Shown here: in pieces, positions 1 through 14,200 of the stretch
Layout: the number at the start of each line of letters is the position of its first letter
Numbering within the stretch: position 1 is the first letter of the stretch
DNA from: Mycteria americana
Taxonomy: Eukaryota > Chordata > Aves > Ciconiiformes > Ciconiidae
Reading direction: 5' to 3'
Assembly: GCF_035582795.1 (NCBI RefSeq)
Contig: NC_134377.1
Span: 18,686,501-18,750,500, forward strand
DNA length: 64,000 nucleotides
Translations under genes and position numbers: made by a program
Notes under the pieces: generated by a model
What the model was told of the DNA's origin: nothing
The model's database searches: none
The model's input: only the letters and a program-made list of their open reading frames with translations

Positions 1-1603
1 CTAATACTGCTGAAATCTGGCAATTCCTACTTCCAATTTAATGGTGACTACAAATTAGCCTTGATTGCTCTGACAGTTCTTGAATTGCTGTTATCGTGTT
101 TCATCTGAATACTCTTCTTGTTGAAACCTGATCTAAAGAAAATACTAATGCAGTTCATGTGAAACTTTGGATTTAAATTTCTCTTCCTCTGTGGAAAACT
201 CTGATCTCTGTAGAGTATTTGTTGGTTTTTAGCTTTTTTTTTTACACCTACAGTTTATTTGGTCAAAGGGAATACAGCTTCTTTCCCTGGTGATCCTTCT
301 TAAATGAAAACTGTTTTGCATAGGAACAAATATTGGTCCAAACTGACTTGATAGGATGTGTACTTTTCTAATCCTGAGAATACAGTTAGTTGGAAGAGGA
401 GAGGAACTATCTTGCATGCTTAGATTTTTTCTTAGGACCCATGAGCATGTTTCATAAGTAGAGGGATTTAATGAAACCTGGACTCCAGTGGGCTTGTCTC
501 CTGTGTCCCTGTAGTTCCTCCGCTGTAGCACCTTTGCCTGACACCACGGATTTGATAAGGCTGTGTCTTCCCCGTGTCCCCTCTGTCTGTCCACAATACG
601 TCCTCTGGCACGAGGAACCTGGGAGTCCTGCAAGGTCTCGTGCCAGGGTTCGGTTACCCCAGCTCACCGCTTCCCTCCGCCGCCAGCTGGGAAGCCACCC
701 CGCCGTGGTGACAGTGCGAGGCGCGGATGCCCTGGCGGGCTTCACCTGCTGAACGGCGCAAACCACGTGGGGGTTTCCCGCCCTCTGAAGTTCAAGGCGG
801 TCATCGTTTCCTTGCCTTATGCTGGCTCTGGGCTTTCTAAAACTTGTGCTGCACGCTGTATTTTTCTGGTCTTGGCTTCATTCTCAAGCTTGCTTAAAAT
901 TGGTTAGTGAATTTAATTGTGAGGTGTGATTGGCACTTTCACTGAGCCACTTACTGCTCGGGCTTTCTTTAGGGAAAGGGTAAAAAATTTGGTGCTGCAC
1001 AGGTTTAGGTCACTTGCCACTGTTGTGCTAAAACATTTAAGTCCCACCTAAGACTGTACAAGGCATGTTAAGTCCTAAACAAGGTTGTTAGTATAGAGGA
1101 ACTGTAGGCTTTAATTTTGAGCCGTATTAAAGGGTTCTCAAGTACCCATGGCTTTAGTTTTGTTTGTACTGAGTGCTTTTTGTGCCAGAGCTGTATTTTG
1201 CTTTTCCCTTCTGCCTGTTTACTTACTATCATAATATAACAGTTTCTTGGGCGGAGGGGGAAGCAAGCCTGTTGCTTAGCTGGTATCCTCACTGCTATGA
1301 GAAGAAACTCTTCTTCAGTCTGGAATGCTGCATTGCCTCACTTGCAGTATTCTTTCAGCTCAGTTCAAGTAGTAAGTTTTGTTTTCTGTTTGGTTTTAAC
1401 AGTACTGAGGAATTGGGAAATGTTTTTTTTTTTTTTTTCTGTTTCAGTCTTAGGAATAAGTGTTCACATTCATAAAGCATAAAGTCTGTATTTTCTAAGT
1501 CTTAGGAAGTCATAGTCAGGGTTCCCATTCTGGAAGCTCTGATGATGTTGCTTTGACTGAATGCTGGCTCTCTTGCACTGCCTTAGCTTTTTTTGGTTTT
1601 GAT

Positions 1604-1635
<32 letters not shown>

Positions 1636-4600
1636 AATCCTTACTGGCATTGAGTCTGCCCTCCAGACAAAGAGCAGACAATGAATTGGCAGTGAATGAC
1701 ACTTGTAAGCAAGGAGAAACTGGGTCAGTTCCAAGCTCGTGCAGAGTGTAGGTATAATATCGATGAGATGGGATGAGGGGAAGGAGACTGCCAGTGTTCC
1801 TTACTGTGCTGTAAAATCTTTTGATGGATGTTGGGGCCATCTAGCATAACTTACTATGACAGAACACTGAGTAATACAGAATGTTCATTAGAGTTATTCA
1901 TTAAAGCTTTACAGTTTTCAGCTGGAGTGCTGTCACAATTTTAATGACTTCATGAAACTGCATGCTGAGGTCATGCAGAAAATGCTGATGCCCCTAACAT
2001 ATATTATTTATTTTTTGAACTGATGTGTTCCTACCAAATGGGATTGTAACTCCAGAATCTCTAATTTTCAGGAGCTGGAATTAAGTTCTAGAATAGGTGT
2101 GGGTTGTGCTTGGCTCTGTACGTAGCCCAGGGCCCTCTTGGTTTCCTGGGCTCTGTGCCGTTGTGCTTTCATACCCTCCTGCGCACACTTGGGCCATGAG
2201 GAACAAAAGCTACCTGACCTAAGGGTCATGCTTAGGCACATTTTCAGTAGCACAGGTGAACGGCTGAGCATTGTAGCTGGTGTGGAACTGAATGTGAAAA
2301 TAGAGTGCTCTGTTCTGTAGGCTTTTAATTTGAACAGTAAACAGAGCCAATTTTATTGAGAAACTTTAACAAACTTAGCCTATGGAATGGATGATTGTCT
2401 GATGGTGACTTGTGAGCTTGACAAATAGTTTTCTTCTCTGAAAATAAGGTGGTGTTATCATAGTCTGCTTTTCTCCTACTGTGGCTTTGTTATAAAGTAC
2501 TGTATGTGCTCATTCCGCTACACTGAATGCAGTGGTTGGTGGGGTAAAGATAAATCTAAAAACATGTAATGGAAGTAAGATTCACCAAGTAACATAAAGA
2601 AACCTTCTCGGAGATGAACGGATCATGAAAATTTCTCTGCAATCTGGAGCTGAGGGGAAATACCACTTAAGTATGGCTTCACTTGCCCGAGAGCAGAGCC
2701 TTTGTGTGGGATCAGTGATACCTCAGAGACAAGCTAAAAACAAGAAAACCTGTTCAAAGACTGTGTGAGAACATCCTCAAGTTTGTAGTCAGCTTCTCTG
2801 TCATTGAAAACGCCTTGTTCAGCAACGGACTTCTGGCCACCAGGAGCAGAGGCCGGGCAGGACTGCCGTGCTGCGTACAAGCGGGCAGGCTGTCAGCAGT
2901 TTTGTGAGGTATGGTACCTGCTCTGGTGACCCTCAGCAGTGGACTCGAGAGAAGGCCAAGTTATGAAAACTGCTTTTCGAGTGCAGAGGACTAGCTTATG
3001 GACAGTTTGTTCATGTCTCTGCTGAGGATTAAATTCAGAGAACCATTGCGGTATTGTTGTATTTGGAATATTAAGAATATTTAAAAATTTCTGCTACTTC
3101 AGTAAATAGGAGTCTGGAAAAATATTGGTTATGCTATGCTTCCTCTTGAGCGTAAATATTAGATATGGAGCGGTATGTGTGTTTGATGGTTAGGGCGTGG
3201 TGTTCCTTTGTTGCTGTTTTGTTTCTGATGCTTATTTGCAGGCATTTACTGAGCACTAATAGAGTAAAATCTCCAGGAGCCAAGGAGTTAGGGGGTTAGG
3301 CTTCTTGCTGAAGATGCTAGGATCTGATCATGCCTGTACAGTTTAGCATGGGGCAGGATATGTAGAAACAGTGATTTAAGAAAAAAAAATTTCAATCTTA
3401 GTAAACTTAAATGTGTTAAAATATGAAATGATAGTGCAACATGTAGGTACAGGTCTTAACTTAAGTATGTAAGTTTAGTATTATAAAATATAAGAAAGAC
3501 CTGTTGGACAAGTTAAATTCTGAATAAGGAGAGTTAGTGGTCTAAGTACCTGTAGTTAGAGTTTTTGTTAATGCTTAATTGGCTTTTGATAGCTGTAACT
3601 GCCTCTCCTCTTGAAATTTGAACAGAATATTTTCTTACAGGTTGGTTCCTCTGGTTTGGGACAATGAGTGACTTATACTGAGAAAGCAGGAAGGTTTTTT
3701 TTGTCTTCTGTTTTCCTTCAGTCTATAAATAAAAATGATGCCAGAGGATCTACCAGATCAAGTCTTCAGAAATGTGACCAAAATAAGTGAAGTACATGTG
3801 AGGTACTCCCAAAACTGCCATTGTTTGTTAAAAGCTTACGTACAAAACCAAACCATGTACTTCAAGCTTATCTTTTCCAATACATGCATTTCAGTTAGAG
3901 TAATAGCTTATAATTGAAATAACATTAAATGCTGGGTTTGTGCATTTAATCAAATTTCAATTTCCATACAAATGAAGCTCAGCAGACAAGAACAAACAAT
4001 TAGCGTAGCAAATAAAAAGTGGCATTTCTTTGTATTAAAAACTAAAATAGATTCAAATCTGTACTAGCTATGTAAATGCTAAAACTTAACATGCATCCGT
4101 AGTCTTAGTTACCAAAAGAATATCTTAATGTATCAGACTTTACTGACTGGTGAATCTCTTAATTAAAGAGAAATTAAGTCATTGCAACTAGAAGAACCCG
4201 AACTTTCATAATCAGTGATTGCAGTCACTGAGTGTAATCTTTGTATCAAAGCACACTCCTGAATTGAGACTGATATTTTTAGAGGCTTTAGTTTAGAGCT
4301 CTGGCCCCTCATCTGTATTATTTCATGCCTTTACACACCTCTTAAATTTGTGAATTGACAAGGCATTGAGTTTTTTGTACCACTAGCGGTTTATGTATCA
4401 GAGTTAGGAACACATGGTTTATAAGTAAGGGGAATCTTCTGTCTGTCAGGAATATGTTTCTACCTTAGAAGAGATTGGGCTTTCTAGTCTTCCTTTTTCC
4501 ACTGTTTCCTGTAATGGTGAACTTCAGTGTCTTGGAAATACAAGGCTGAAATTTAGATTTTGAAAACTTTGATGTGTTCACCTGATGCTTTACAGGAGGT

Positions 4601-7600
4601 CTTTATTATATGTACCTGAGACAGGGCCTCTGGCATTTTTATTGGTTGTAGCATTTCTTCAGGCTGAATTCCTCTTATATCTCTGTCTTGAATTGAGGGA
4701 GGATAAATAATCCTGTGAGCAGTATCAAAGCATTCTCATTCACCCACCAGCTTATCTTCGCAGAATTGTTTTGATGAGTAAATAGTGCTTGTAGACTAGA
4801 GAGGTGCTTTTTTAAGATTAATGGGCAGTTGGCTTCTGTCACTTGGCAGAAGTTTTTACAGCTTGCTGGTTTTTGCCCATTCCTGAGAGCGGTTTCCACC
4901 CCTGCTGCTTCTCTTACCCCTGTGGTGGTGTGACCTGGTACAGCTCCTTGTGAGTCAGAGCTGTGACTCTGGCCAGGAATCAGAGCTTTTCTTATGGTAT
5001 GGAGGTACAGGTCCCAGCTCTGTTCACGGGGCAGCTTTGGGTAGCGCAGGGCTGAAACGAACTGTTCTGCCTCTGAGATGTGTGTAATCCCAGCATGTCA
5101 GAAAACGTCTCCTATTAGAGCTACTATTTAAACAAATACATTAAACACATTAGTAGATCTTCTAGCTTCATTGGCAGACAACTATTATGAGGCCCCAATT
5201 CCACATTAATTGATACCGGATCTGTACAATTGTATTTCTGCTGAATCAGTTGGAGCATGCGATCTTTCTGGTTGCGGGGGGACAAACCATAGCTGATCTG
5301 ACTTAAAATTAATGTGGGCAGACAATAGCTTCATTTGATCTGAAGCTTGCTGTTTCAAAGCCCACTCATCAAATTAATTCAGAAAACTGAACTAGCAAGG
5401 TGAACTTGTATTGAATCAACACTTTGTCTCATGTGCCTATTACAGTCTTGATTTGATATTGGAAGCTCTAAAATGAGATTTAATGTGTTGAAAAGTAGTC
5501 TCAGATACTGGATATAGATCCTCTCTGCCTTTCTTTCAAATAAAACAATTATTTTGAGTAACTAATTATCCCTTATCTCTTGCATAAAAAAGGGGAAGAT
5601 GAATAAGAAATTAGTTCTGGTTTGAATGCAAGCAGGAGGTGTCCTAGTCCAAATGCACCTCTGAAAGACTTAAAATGAAGCAGAACATACAGGTTGCAGG
5701 TAGTGTAACGCCCAGGGCAGCACGCTGACCAAGCATGCATCTCCTGCAGGAAGGGTGCACTGTGACTTCCCAGCACTCGGGCTCCAGAAGGAAAACATTC
5801 TCAATTACACGGAAAGATTACACGAGATGGTTAAACCTGAAAGGGCTTCCTGGATCATCTTATAATGGCAAAAAGGTGTTTGTTTTATGAAACATGTGAA
5901 GCTGGCTGGAAATTAAAGCAGGGTGGGTATTTTATTCATCTGTCATGAAGACCTTCCTATGGATAATGCTTGTTGTAAATGTCTATTTTGAGTACTTAGC
6001 AGGAAATCTGGAAGTTAGTGTGCTGTAAAGAAAATTTTAAAAAGCTGGTTGAGCCCTATGTTGAAATACATGATGAGTACTGTGCAACACCTGGCATTCA
6101 ACATGTAATTGGGAAAATCTTTGGAACAAAAGCTTTCTCAGTGTAAGCAACCACCTTGAGAACTTAGTTTTTTCCTGTATGAAATCTAGATTTTTCTATT
6201 AGTCAAAAGTCTTGTCTGTTTTGTCACTGACTGACTTAGAAAAATAGTATTTGGCAGCTAAAGGAGATGAAGACTTCTTGTTTGTATGACACTGTTTAAA
6301 TTTATTTATAATCTTGCCTGTTACTTCTGGTGTTTGATTAATTAAGTTTCCAACTGTTTTGTAAGTTTTCTTTTACATTTCAAATTACAGGTCCACGACT
6401 AGCTTTGGCAAGACTTCTTTCAGGTGAGTGACTCATGGGCAGGTTATATTATCTGCTAATGTGTCCCAACAAATAGGTATTGGGTTTTTTGGCCTTCACT
6501 TGACAGTAAGTTTTATCTTGGGCTATGTATTAAGCTTGTGGAACTGATACATGGTCTGAACTTGATTTCAATTTTTCTTCTCTTTTTATATACAGTTAAG
6601 GAGTTTCTTGTTCCCTCTGGCCAATTTGTAGCTCTTAATAAACCGTTGCTTTGGAGAGAGAACAGGTGAAGTGTTACCAGAGAATGCATTGTTAATAACT
6701 GTTGATATTTCCAAAAGACAAATGTTCGTTCAGGTAGGAGTGTGCTGGTGAACCGGCAGGTTGCTTGCATTTTAGGGAAGAAACATGGTGTTGTCATGAA
6801 AGCATGGAAGTGCAGTCAGGACAGCTGACTTCTGCTTGTAGGCTCCATCTCATCTGTAGCCTTTGGCAAGCTATGTAATTTTTCTGTACTTTGTTGTAAC
6901 CACTGGCAGAAGGATGCAGTGGTTGGCAAGACTGTTGAGGGTTAACGTTGTAGAAATGCTTTGAGATGATAAAGTGAAGAGACTGTATAATGACACTTTG
7001 CTGCTTGAAGTGTTTTCATGTTCTCATGCTGCTAGAACTTCGTGATGTTTTGTAAGTTTATGTATAGTGCAAAAACTACAATTGCTGCTATTTCCAGTGT
7101 TTTATATGCCTCCCTTCTTCCCAGCGAATGCCAGATGAATATAATTGCTCTAAAATGAGATTTCAGTCTACTAAATTTTGTGCTGTAGCATAGCAAAGAC
7201 TGCATCCGATCCTTAAAAGAAAATAAGCCTTTTATGTTAGAATTTCATATGTGAATCGTAATACTGCTGATGTAACTTGTTGCATCGTACGTGGACGCTG
7301 GAGGTGGTTGCATTTCCATTTTTTCACTTCTAGGCAGTTGTTGATGCCGTTAGCTAATGTTGTATCGGTGCTTCTGCTGCAGCAGCTGCTTGCTTGTAGC
7401 TGAACTTGTGCCATTACATGTTTTCTGACAATATTGAAAATACAAAATATTTCTGCCTTAACAGCTGGTGGAAAATATGTGGTTTTAGTGCTGCTAGGAG
7501 GTGATAGTTTAAGATACTGTTCTTTCTCATCCTTTCTTGCTGTGAGTTACCATTGATAGCTATGAACAGTGTGGGATATCTGACTTTAGGAATAGAAGTG

Positions 7601-10600
7601 GGACTGGTATTTTTGAAACTTTGCTATTCTTCTGAAGAACTGGGAATCTTGTATGGGTGAAGAGACAGTTTTTAGTTACCATGCTTCTCAAAGGTACAAA
7701 GTCTGAGTGTGTGTTAAGTAATCACATTTCGGGAAAGATGGAAGATTACATTGTTGTACTCTTGTTCGCTAGGGCTCATATGTCTTCAGAGCTGCACGTG
7801 AATCCTGTTCTGCTGCTGGTAGCATGACTTGCCTTTTCTGCGGTAAAGAGGCAGGCTTGAAATGTGTTCATTCTTCTGCTGTTTTGACTTAAAAATAAGC
7901 TACTGAAATGAAATGCTTGGCAGGGTTGTGGAGACTAGCACCTATCCTGTGCATCCTTGCCTCTCCCAAATTTCTCTGTTCCTTGGCTGAGTATCCCCCA
8001 GGTTCATTATAGGCTTCCGTTTATTTTCATGCCTGTATTTTACCTCTGAAGGCTGCTGCTGTGGCTAGCTGATGTGCTCTGCTGTGGAAGTGTCGAGCCC
8101 AGCGTGCAGGGCTGTGTGGGGCACACGGGGGCTGAGGGGAGGGTGTCGGCAGGCGGCCCGCTGCCGTATCTTGTCCAGATATCAGCCCACTGCTATGCGT
8201 ATGGTGGGGCCTTAGTGGACATCTGTACTCCTTCAACGGCAAGGTGTTTCCAAAAGACCTGATCCTAAGCATCGGTTTTCAAGGAGGCCATCGGGTATGT
8301 CCAAACCCACCCTGAGCACAAGTGAGAGAGGCGGTTAGATTTTCTCAGGTGATTGCATCTTGTTTCTCTTTGTGCTAAACCGCAATAGGCAGCATGTAGA
8401 AGCAAAACAATTCAGATGAGACTCTTCCAGAAACTGCATGATGATTTAGTTAGGTAGTTCAATAACGTGTGGGGATACAGGCCCTGGGTTAGGGTGGCTC
8501 AGGAGGTGTTATTGGCAGTGTTTGCAGAATATGGAGATTTTAATTTCGCAGCATTTCTTTTAGTGTCACTTTTTTTACCTCCGCAGTAGAATTGCATAGC
8601 AGTTCGTGTTCCTTGGTCTGAAATAATTAGTGCATCTGACATAGTGTGGTTTCCATTGGGAACAATTGTTCAGCTGGTTTGAGTGGTGTTTTAATAGGAA
8701 TGTTTTGTACTCTTCCACGTAGCCACATTCTTCAGGGAGGAGTGTCTGTAATACAGGAAGCAATGGCATTACAGCATGTAACTGGCATTTTTTTAATGCC
8801 CATAATATTGGGAAGGAGTCATCCTTTTATCTGAACCAGTCATATGTAATTGTATGTAAAATAGTAATAGCATGTATGAAATTGTGGAGAGACAAAAGTA
8901 TTCTTTACTGTTTTTCCCAGGTGCACGTTGGCTTGTAGTGCTTTCCTGGAGGATGCTGCCTGTGAAACCAGAGGGCTGCAGAATAGCTTTCTTCACAGGC
9001 TGTGTGCATGACTTCCATTAAAATCAAGCAGTAAAAAAATTAGGAGTTTATTTAAAGTATTGAATTTTGAATTGAAATTTGCCATAACTGCAGGTGGATG
9101 CAACGGAAACCTGGAGCTGGGCTGAGGATAGTCTTTCACGTGTTAAAATATCTACTGCAGGCTCCAGTGTAAATTCTGTACTTGAAACTGTGATAGTAGA
9201 CTTTCTAAGAAACCTTCTGCTGTGTGCTGACGTGCAAAAGTGGTGAAAAAGTCTGCAATGATTTTACTGAAGAGTTAATGCTTTTCTGTGAACTTGAAAT
9301 GTGAATAGTTTTAATTTCAGCTTGAGGTTTTGTATTTGTTTCGTGTCGTCCCCCTCCCAAATTAAAGGTATATTTTAAATTTTCTTTCTTGCTACATTGG
9401 GCAAGTAAAGCTTACCCTTTTATTCCTCCGCCCGCTTCCCTCTTTGGGCTAAATAACTTACTTCAGTTTTTATTCCGGGGGGGGGGGGGGGGGGGAGGAA
9501 TCATAATGACATAAGCTGGTAGATTTTGTTTGGTTTTTTTTTTGTTTACATTTCCCCTGTGTTCATTCACTGTTAGCTGTTTGGACTGAGTAAAACTACA
9601 TGGGTGAGAACACTCTTGTCTTGCTGTAAGGTCTGTCGTTGCCATCAGTAGTCTGGCAGGTCTGCGTGAGTTCTTAGCCATTTTGTGACCTGAATGTTTG
9701 CTCTGAGTAGGTGGTTGCTAAGAGGATGTGCCCGCTTTTATTTTTCTAGGAGAGCAGGTCTGTGCTTTGACGAGAAACCAGTACTAGAACTGGATTTTAG
9801 TCTAACATCAAATTAGATGCCTGTTATCAATATCCTATACCAATTACTAGGTGTACGGGTACGGCTTTTATTGAGAGTGCATGATGACTGGTTTTATTAG
9901 GCCTGGTCATATTGTCTGAACACTTAAATGTGACCTCTGTCTTGATATAGTTTAGACATGTGTTTCAAGAAGGTAACAACTGCAATTACAGCTCTTTTCT
10001 TGGTTTGTAAACTGTGGATGAGAGAATACATATCTGTATTTTAAATTTTCTTTTAGCGGTTTCTCCCTGCAAAACAGTTACCTACCTGATTCTTTCAAAA
10101 TCAGGGATGAGTGGGTTTTACTTTAAAACACTTTTTTTTTTTTTTTCTTTGAAAGGTGCCTGTTATCTAGGCATAGTTTACCTGGGATTATTGTAGCACA
10201 CTGAGGGGAAAGTGTGCTAAATTGTTCAAAAACATTGGTTGGAAAATTGACAGCCACCATCCAGAAGAAAGATGGATGGTGATGGCCTGGTGTGAAGGTG
10301 AACCCGTGGATGCTGATGGTGACTTGCACACCTGCCTTCTGTAAACAAGCTTAGAATTGTTCACTTGTCTAGACAGATATTCTGCCCCCCCTGCACAATG
10401 TTTTGAGGGACACAAAATGAAGCTGAATTATTAGGTTCTGGCATTTGATAGATGGAATTGATATAAAAAAGCTTTGGAAAAAAATTATACTTTTTATAAT
10501 GCTAATTAGGTCTGACAGAATAATGATGGCAAGTAGGCAGTACTCTTGCAGAAGCAGGAACTACATGTTTGCAGATACTGACAGCTTCTTGTAAAGGATG

Positions 10601-11174
10601 TGTACGTATGGAGAAATTCTACAAAAGAGCTTAAGCTAGAAAGTGAAAACAGATTCATGGATATAGAAATTGTTTTACAAATAGTTCTATGAAATGGCTC
10701 TAAATCAGGCTGGACGTTTGCGCAAGTCTAGCGGGTCCTGGCATACTTAGTGACTGCAATGGAAATAGGATTCTGAATTTATTGGGTAATCTAGCACTTA
10801 ACTACCATAGCCTATTTTTGTTGAACTTTGGTTCTGAGAAGTGAACAAGTAGTCCTCAATGCCCCACATGAAGTAAATGGGTAACGCTATGGTGATAGCT
10901 GCTCACATGGTATCTTTATCAGGAAGTTTTTACTATGGATGTCTGAGAGGATTATTTCCCAAGCACTGGAAGCCAGCACTCCTGTCTATAAAAACCACAA
11001 ACACGCAGTTTAAAACATGGAAGTGATTTGAAATGAAGCGGTTTTTAATAGGCTGGGTTATCCAGAGGTTTTGTCCATTACGCTTCAGTGATACGTTACG
11101 TGACGGATGATTAATATATGTATAGACTTGCAAGAATAACACTTCGAACAAAGCACAACTTTCTTCTTTCCTAG
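1..11174 (+). other. DGCR2: DGCR2 intron 1 (3' portion)
   Basis: No exon with recognisable homology is found between the window start and the LDLa exon. Contents worth noting are a short CpG-richer patch at about 620-800, a motif-dense block at 5150-5480, a further GC-richer patch at 8080-8240, and a 19-base G run at 9477. The remainder shows only short A/T runs. Confidence 0.8.
9477..9495 (+). repeat. Poly-G tract (19 G)
   Basis: Nineteen uninterrupted G residues lie within otherwise AT-rich intron 1. The tract has G-quadruplex potential and its exact length is error-prone in sequencing. Confidence 0.95.
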
Positions 11175-11297
11175 AGCTCCGCTGCATCCCAGGGCAGTTT
11201 GCGTGTCGGAGTGGTACCATCCAGTGCATCCCTTCAAATTGGCAGTGTGATGGATGGCCCACCTGCGAGGACGAGAGTGATGAAGTTGACTGTCCAG
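11175..11297 (+). CDS. DGCR2: DGCR2 exon 2: LDL-receptor class A domain
   Basis: The acceptor is ctttcctag and the donor is CAG|gtaagt; the exon has 123 nt, with two bases completing a codon at the start and one base left over. The translation holds six cysteines and the acidic calcium-binding signature CEDESDE near the end, a complete LDLa module. In the LDLR family such modules fold around one calcium ion and bind protein ligands. It is the N-terminal extracellular module once the signal peptide is removed. Confidence 0.95.
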
Positions 11298-14200
11298 GTA
11301 AGTAAAGCTGAGAATACTGCTCATCCCAGTGTCCGCTTGTTTTGTGGCAGTACTTTGACTCTTTAAGACCACTTGCTTATTTTTATTTGAAAGTGGAGAT
11401 TGTTTGGTAGAACTGTACCCATTATTAACAAATTTTGAGTTGGCTTCTCTTCATTTTGTGCAGCTAATGCTACAAGCAGTTTTTTGCTTGTCTGAATTAT
11501 CCTTCCATTCTTACAGTCTGAGTAGGTATCCTGGAGATGAGGAGAGTTTGTAGCCTAAAAAGAGACTTTCAGGACAAGGGAAAATCATGTTGCAATTACA
11601 CCAAAATGATACATAGGCCTGTGGTTAACGTTGGAATTACTGTGTTGGTTGTATGAGTATATCGCGCAAACTGTGCTGGGTGACACTGTTGGACTTGGGT
11701 AGAGAGCTTGTTTTATTGCTCCCTGTTGTGATTATGCTTCTTGTGCTTAAGCGGAGAACTTTGTTCTGCCAAACAAGCTGGTATATTTGCTCTTCATAAA
11801 CTCTTGTGATCATATGCTTTGAGGAGCCTATCGCTAGCAGTGGTTCTCTGCTAAAGCTACTGGATACTGAGCTGTCTTTAAAAAACAAGCAAATAAAAAT
11901 TTTTGATTGTGAATGTATAATCACGATTTTGAACATTTTCATTTGTTCTTGGCGAACAGGCCAGTGCAACTCTCTTTCTGTGTGTCTTAAGTGAAGGGAC
12001 CTGTAATTTCTTTTTGCGAAGAACAATGAAGCAGGAATCTGAAAGCATGAATTCAACTGTGGCATAATTCAAAACTTTTGTCTCTACAGTATGATTAAGT
12101 TACGTTCAAAAACTGTTTTCAGAAGTTCTTTGCTACTTTATTTGCTTGGGAGAGAATCACATGAACTTTGTGGCATTGTCATCACAGCATTCAGTCTGTT
12201 CTGAGCTTTGAACTATTTTAGAGAGGTGCTACAAAATAGTAACATTGGTATTTTACAGCAACAAGCTCTTCTAAATATTCATATTTTCTAGTGGAATTAG
12301 AGAAGTAAATCTAACACTCAGACTTTGAAACTGCACTATAGTTAACCATCTCCCCAGTGTGTGCTATGCACAAATAATTAAAAGAATGTGTTCAGTGCTC
12401 TTTTTAGAAAGCTTTTGGCTAGTTTGCGTGAGTGTATATATTTGTAGCACGGGGGAAAAAACTGTTGGTAGTTTCTTCTGACATTGAAAATTAAGCTGTG
12501 CCATTGATATTCTGTTTAAGGATATTCTTTATGATGTGGATGTCCTGAAGAAAGAAGCTTTTATAGTTGTGCTGTTATTCTTCCTCCTTTTTAGATAACT
12601 TTGGCCAAGTGTGGAAAAACTACCGACCTAATAAAATTCTGGAGGTTAACGGAAGTCAATAGCTAGGGGAAAGCAGAGTCATGTTAATGTTTGGATTTAC
12701 TTAAAAAGCAAAGTGAAGCCTTCACTTGTGGGAATATTGGAACATCCACATTAGTAGAAAACAGTATTTTTACCTTATCTTGTTGCCTAGTGTGTTAGTC
12801 AGCAGTTGTTGAATGAAGTTGTTGCATGGAGGATGTGACAGGATGATGATGACTCAAGGACTGGAGTCACAAAGAATATTTGGTATATGGCTAGGAAGAG
12901 GATTTTATGAAAGTAACATTTCTCAGTGGATAGACTCTGCTTTTGTGTTTGGGGTGTATGTCTCGCTGGACTGTCTGGCCTGACATGATGAGGAGAACTT
13001 TAAGTTAAGAAATGAAAGTAGACGTGTGGGAGAGACTTGATTCATCGCCATGTCTGTATGCAGGAAGAGGAGAATAACATACCTAAAGAGTACTAGAGGG
13101 GAAAATGATGGACAGCATAGGGAAGGAAAGTATTCCACTTGATGAGAAGAGTAATTGGATAAGTAATTGGTGAAAAGGCTGTGCTCAGTAAAACAGCCAG
13201 AAAGCTGGGTGTGGCGTTTATGAAAGAACTGGGATATTTGCACAGTAATGCACGGAGTATAGCCAGCAAACCAGAGGAACAAGAACTACTGGTGTAGGAT
13301 GTAAAAACTCTATTATACCTGTAACAAAAAATTGGTGGGATAGCATTGTGACCTGAAATGGGTGTTGAAGGGCATGTGTTACTCAGAACTGTCAAGAATA
13401 AGGACAGGTTGGTGTGCTGGTGCGCATGTGAATTGCATGCTATAGTATAAAAAGGAATAGCATGAATGAAAGTAAAACTGAGGCCAGAATAAGTTTGGAA
13501 GAGCACGGTTTTCTTATGTTGGGGAAAGCAATACATATGTGACCAGTCATAGGAGAGACTAAGTCCTGGGACGTTGTTTGGGGAGCTTATGCTACTAATA
13601 ATAGTAGCACATTGACATACTCAGGAGTGATAACTTTCTTCTTTGGCCACTGAATTAACAAGAAATGATGTAGCTTTAAATTTAGAAAATACCTTTGGAT
13701 TTAGATGAGCAATTGTGAGATGATTCAGCTAAGTTTAAATACTTTTTAATTAAGGTTCTTAATTTCAATAAAGGCAGACTGAACACTAAAAGAACTAGTT
13801 AGTGAAGCCACCTGGACTTGTGAAACTTGGAGAATTAAAATATCTGTAAATTAAAAGCTATGAAATCTCTCTGAAGCATATGAAGAGAAAGCTTGCAAGA
13901 AAGAGCTCTGAATCTGGTTGTGAAGCTTCTTGCTCTTCAGCCTTTGAGCTACTAATGGCACGCTCCAATGTGGGCAACTTGGAAAAGATCAATGGCAGTG
14001 AATTAGGCTGTTGTGGCGGTGATGAAGGTGTGTTCCAATGACTGCTTAGTCATATTGGTATTTTCAAAGGTTTGTTACAAAGCCATTGTAAGTTATTTGG
14101 CATTGTTGGTTTAGTTCACCTTTTTTAGGCGTGATTTCATTCCTGTTAGTGACAAATCTCCTATTAAAATAAGAGGATCATTAATTAATGTTTGGTAATC

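Noticed and set aside
620-800. CpG-richer patch with a CACGTG box near 768 as an alternative DGCR2 promoter
   Set aside because: Small and isolated, no TATA or exon with a donor recognised downstream; not enough to call.
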